In this document: one piece after another, positions 62,035 to 64,000 of the stretch | Layout: every line of letters begins with the position of its first letter | How positions within the stretch are numbered: the first letter of the stretch is position 1 | From: Acanthornis magna | Taxonomy: Eukaryota > Chordata > Aves > Passeriformes > Acanthizidae | Assembly (NCBI GenBank): GCA_036785705.1 | Contig: JAWUZG010000159.1 | Coordinates: 2,480,001-2,544,000 of the forward strand | Length of the DNA: 64,000 bases | Reading direction: 5' to 3' | Notes under the pieces: generated by a model | Told to the model about the DNA's origin: nothing | Databases searched by the model: none | The model's input: only the letters and a program-made list of their open reading frames with translations | Translations under genes and position numbers: made by a program

Positions 62035-63488
62035 CTTCGCCAAAAAAAAAAACCAAAAAAAAAAAAAGGCCAAACTGTTAGTATTGTCACAGCTCCAGCT
62101 GTGACAGCTTAGGAAGTCACACTGCAACTTTCTCATTATTTTGTTCAGACACTGACTGTGAAGATGGCAAAAGTACCTCTCAGGCAAGTTTCACTGAAGC
62201 TGAAAAACTCCAGCTATTATAGACTGGCTTATCTACACAAGATTCAGCTTATCTACACATGCTGGACTGAGCAGGGACAGAGATCAACAGCATTTACTGT
62301 GCTACATGAATTATCCTGATAAGCTGGACTTTTTTTTGTAGCAGCTGCTTCACAGGGGCACTCCAACCCCTGAATAAGGGTTTTTATGCTCAGTTACCAC
62401 TCAAACTAGCACAGGGTTCCCCTCAAAATTTAAAAGAAAAAAAAAATGTTAATATCTTGACTACTGATACTGTTATTCTAAAACTCCTCCCAGTTTTGCC
62501 TAAGCTCAATTCCCCACCACTACCAGCCCAGAGCACCTGATTCCTTTTGCTGCACAGATCTCATCTCCTGTCTTGATGATGTTCCAGCATCTCTCTGTGC
62601 AGCACCTGCATAACCAGAAAAGAAGATGATATTAAGTGCTACCCCCTTTATCCCTCTCCAGACAGTGCTGTGTAAAAAGATGAACTATCCTGGACCTCAG
62701 AAGCATTTGGTCAAAAATGTCTTTACTCAGCCTGGTGTAGCTGATGCTCTCTGTGGTGTTTCAGTAGTTCCACCAAGTAACTTCCCTACCAAGGCCTGTC
62801 CATATCACAATCTCTGCTCAGAATTGGTTTGTTTATCGACAGCAAGAGCCATGAGCTGCTCATTCCTGCTCTTGTGCTACTATTAAATCATATTTTCAGT
62901 TTGGTGGAATTTTAGCTATAGAAATGGCAGACCATGCTGTAGAGGCAGGAGCTTTGGAACTGCATCTTCAAGTAAACTTCACTTGACAAACAGACTTCAC
63001 AAAACAGGTAACACAAGACAGAGAAGTTAGGGAAAATATATATATATTATCCAGACAAGAAGCATGACTGTTTCTGACCGAGTTATTGATCCTGTTTTAA
63101 ATAGGCTTGGAGTGATCATCCATCCTAGGAGCTTTGCTTCAGACAGCTGCCTCTCTCCAGATCAGATGTGAATTTATGCACAAGCCTCCACATCATGGAG
63201 CTGCCAGTTACTGCAGGTCTGAGGGCAGCAGGAAGCACCAAGGACATCCCCACCACAGCCCAGTGCAGCAGACACAGCCCCTGACACCCCAGTAACCACA
63301 GCTTCTCCAGGTTTCTGTAAATCACAACCTCATTGCTCAGCCTCCCAAGGAAAGGCATCTGGGGCATCATCCCCTGAATTCCAGCCTGGGAGGAGAGAAT
63401 GTAGACAACCAAGACACTCCCAGCAGTGCTCAGGGTGAGGTGAGGAAAAGGTTAAACACCCCCCAGCCCAGGTGAGAGTCAGGCCTAC
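62035..63488 (-). other. BIRC7: BIRC7 intron between UBA and RING exons
   Basis: A GT-AG intron of 1454 bases on the - strand. Its 3' end, 62041-62067, is two runs of T on the - strand separated by GG, serving as the polypyrimidine tract. No further exon was recognised inside, and the flanking phases (1 and 1) match directly. A short (TA)n run lies near 63039-63048. Confidence 0.8.
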
Positions 63489-63722
63489 CTCTGCTTCCCC
63501 CTGCACTGCTGCTGGCCCCCCAGCCTGGCTGCAGCACATCTGAAATCAGCACATCTGAAATCAGCTCCGACTCAGACTGGTAGAAACTCCCAGTCAGCAA
63601 AAACTTATTCTCTACCAGGTTTGCCACCCAGGTGGGGTCAAAGCCCATCCGCAGGACATTGAGCACTATGGCACTCTGATCCTCAGAAGGATGAGCCAGC
63701 AATTTCCAATCCCTCAGAGGAT
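63489..63722 (-). CDS. BIRC7: BIRC7 exon with UBA-like domain (partial gene)
   Basis: 234 nt, acceptor TGCTTTACAG and donor GTAGGC, phase 1 at both ends, 78 residues. Residues 16-63 resemble the ubiquitin-associated domain of IAPs: QSAIVLNVLRMGFDPTWV with the MGF loop, then LVENKFLLTGSFYQSESELI. In IAPs this domain binds ubiquitin chains. It is followed by a Gly/Ser linker (GWGASSSAGGSR) leading to the RING exon. LISDV occurs twice in a row, from a 15-bp tandem duplication. The BIR exons should lie to the right of the window. The domain is weaker evidence than the RING, but phase and order agree. Confidence 0.85.
63533..63562 (-). repeat. BIRC7: In-frame 15-bp tandem duplication in the BIRC7 UBA exon
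   Basis: Two perfect copies of a 15-base unit (AGCACATCTGAAATC on the + strand) abut, followed by AGC. The frame is kept, giving LISDV LISDV at the end of the UBA-like domain. Confidence 0.95.
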
Positions 63723-64000
63723 CTGTAAAGCAGGGAATGGATACTTCACCAAAAAGGCAGAGCTTTGGGCAAAAAGTGTGCCATTCCTTGAAAGTGCTAT
63801 ACATAAAATGGCACTAACATATTCTAGAACTCTCCTCAAGCTATCCATATAGCTAGATTAACATCCACATTTATTTTTTACTTCAAATCATAATTCACAA
63901 GAAAGTTAATCAAAACTAATTTCATAAAAGCCCAGATATTTACTTTGGAGGGTTCTTTTTTACTTTATCAGTGAACACAGTCGCCTGCATTTGGCCTCAG
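63723..64000 (-). other. BIRC7: Upstream BIRC7 intron, cut by the window edge
   Basis: Sequence 5' of the UBA exon acceptor on the - strand. No BIR-type residues (the C-x2-C...H...C zinc pattern) are visible, so the preceding exon lies outside. Confidence 0.7.

Noticed and set aside
62041..62067. A-rich stretch next to the RING exon as a retrotransposon tail
   Set aside because: On the gene's strand it is the polypyrimidine tract of the RING exon acceptor, which explains it.
63950..64000. Possible preceding BIRC7 exon at the right edge
   Set aside because: The - strand frames here stop quickly and show no BIR zinc ligands. No acceptor-donor pair is complete within the window.

Overview
This is a stretch of vertebrate nuclear genome, almost certainly from a bird. 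Genes have small exons, long introns with GT-AG borders and one CpG island. The most frequent interspersed repeat has the 3' end of CR1, the dominant avian LINE. The species cannot be read from the sequence. There is no prokaryotic gene structure, and nearly all long reading frames are chance frames inside introns.

Layout: 1 to about 7.85 kb is intergenic, with one antisense CR1 fragment. A CpG island (about 7.89-8.60 kb) carries the first exon of NKAIN4 on the + strand. Its seven coding exons can be placed to the base: 8339-8392, 32840-32977, 33872-33952, 42581-42778, 50356-50416, 53405-53489 and 56953-56962. They join with matching phases into a 208-residue protein, the length I recall for human NKAIN4. 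The introns hold CR1 fragments, three LTRs, homopolymer and simple repeats, and a few AT-rich blocks that look like conserved regulatory DNA. From about 57.75 to 60.88 kb is the spacer between two converging genes. On the - strand, 60.9-63.7 kb holds the 3' end of an inhibitor-of-apoptosis gene, called BIRC7: a UBA-like exon (63489-63722), the terminal RING exon (61832-62034) and a 3' UTR with a poly(A) signal. The BIR-encoding part lies beyond the right edge.

The two genes are tail to tail, as I recall NKAIN4 and BIRC7 being on human 20q13.33, which supports both names. NKAIN4 is a neuronal membrane protein that interacts with the Na,K-ATPase beta subunit. BIRC7 is a cytosolic caspase-regulating ubiquitin ligase. 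Nothing suggests they work together; they are neighbours by synteny.

I found no wholly new system. The points most worth a second look are: (a) a UBA-like domain in the BIRC7 gene, which human BIRC7 lacks, with an in-frame 15-bp duplication; (b) NKAIN4 exon 2 lying between two antisense LTRs, one an intact solo LTR with a 6-bp target duplication ending 107 bp before the exon; (c) a strong splice-acceptor mimic and a G-quadruplex-prone array in intron 3; (d) a large gene size for a bird.
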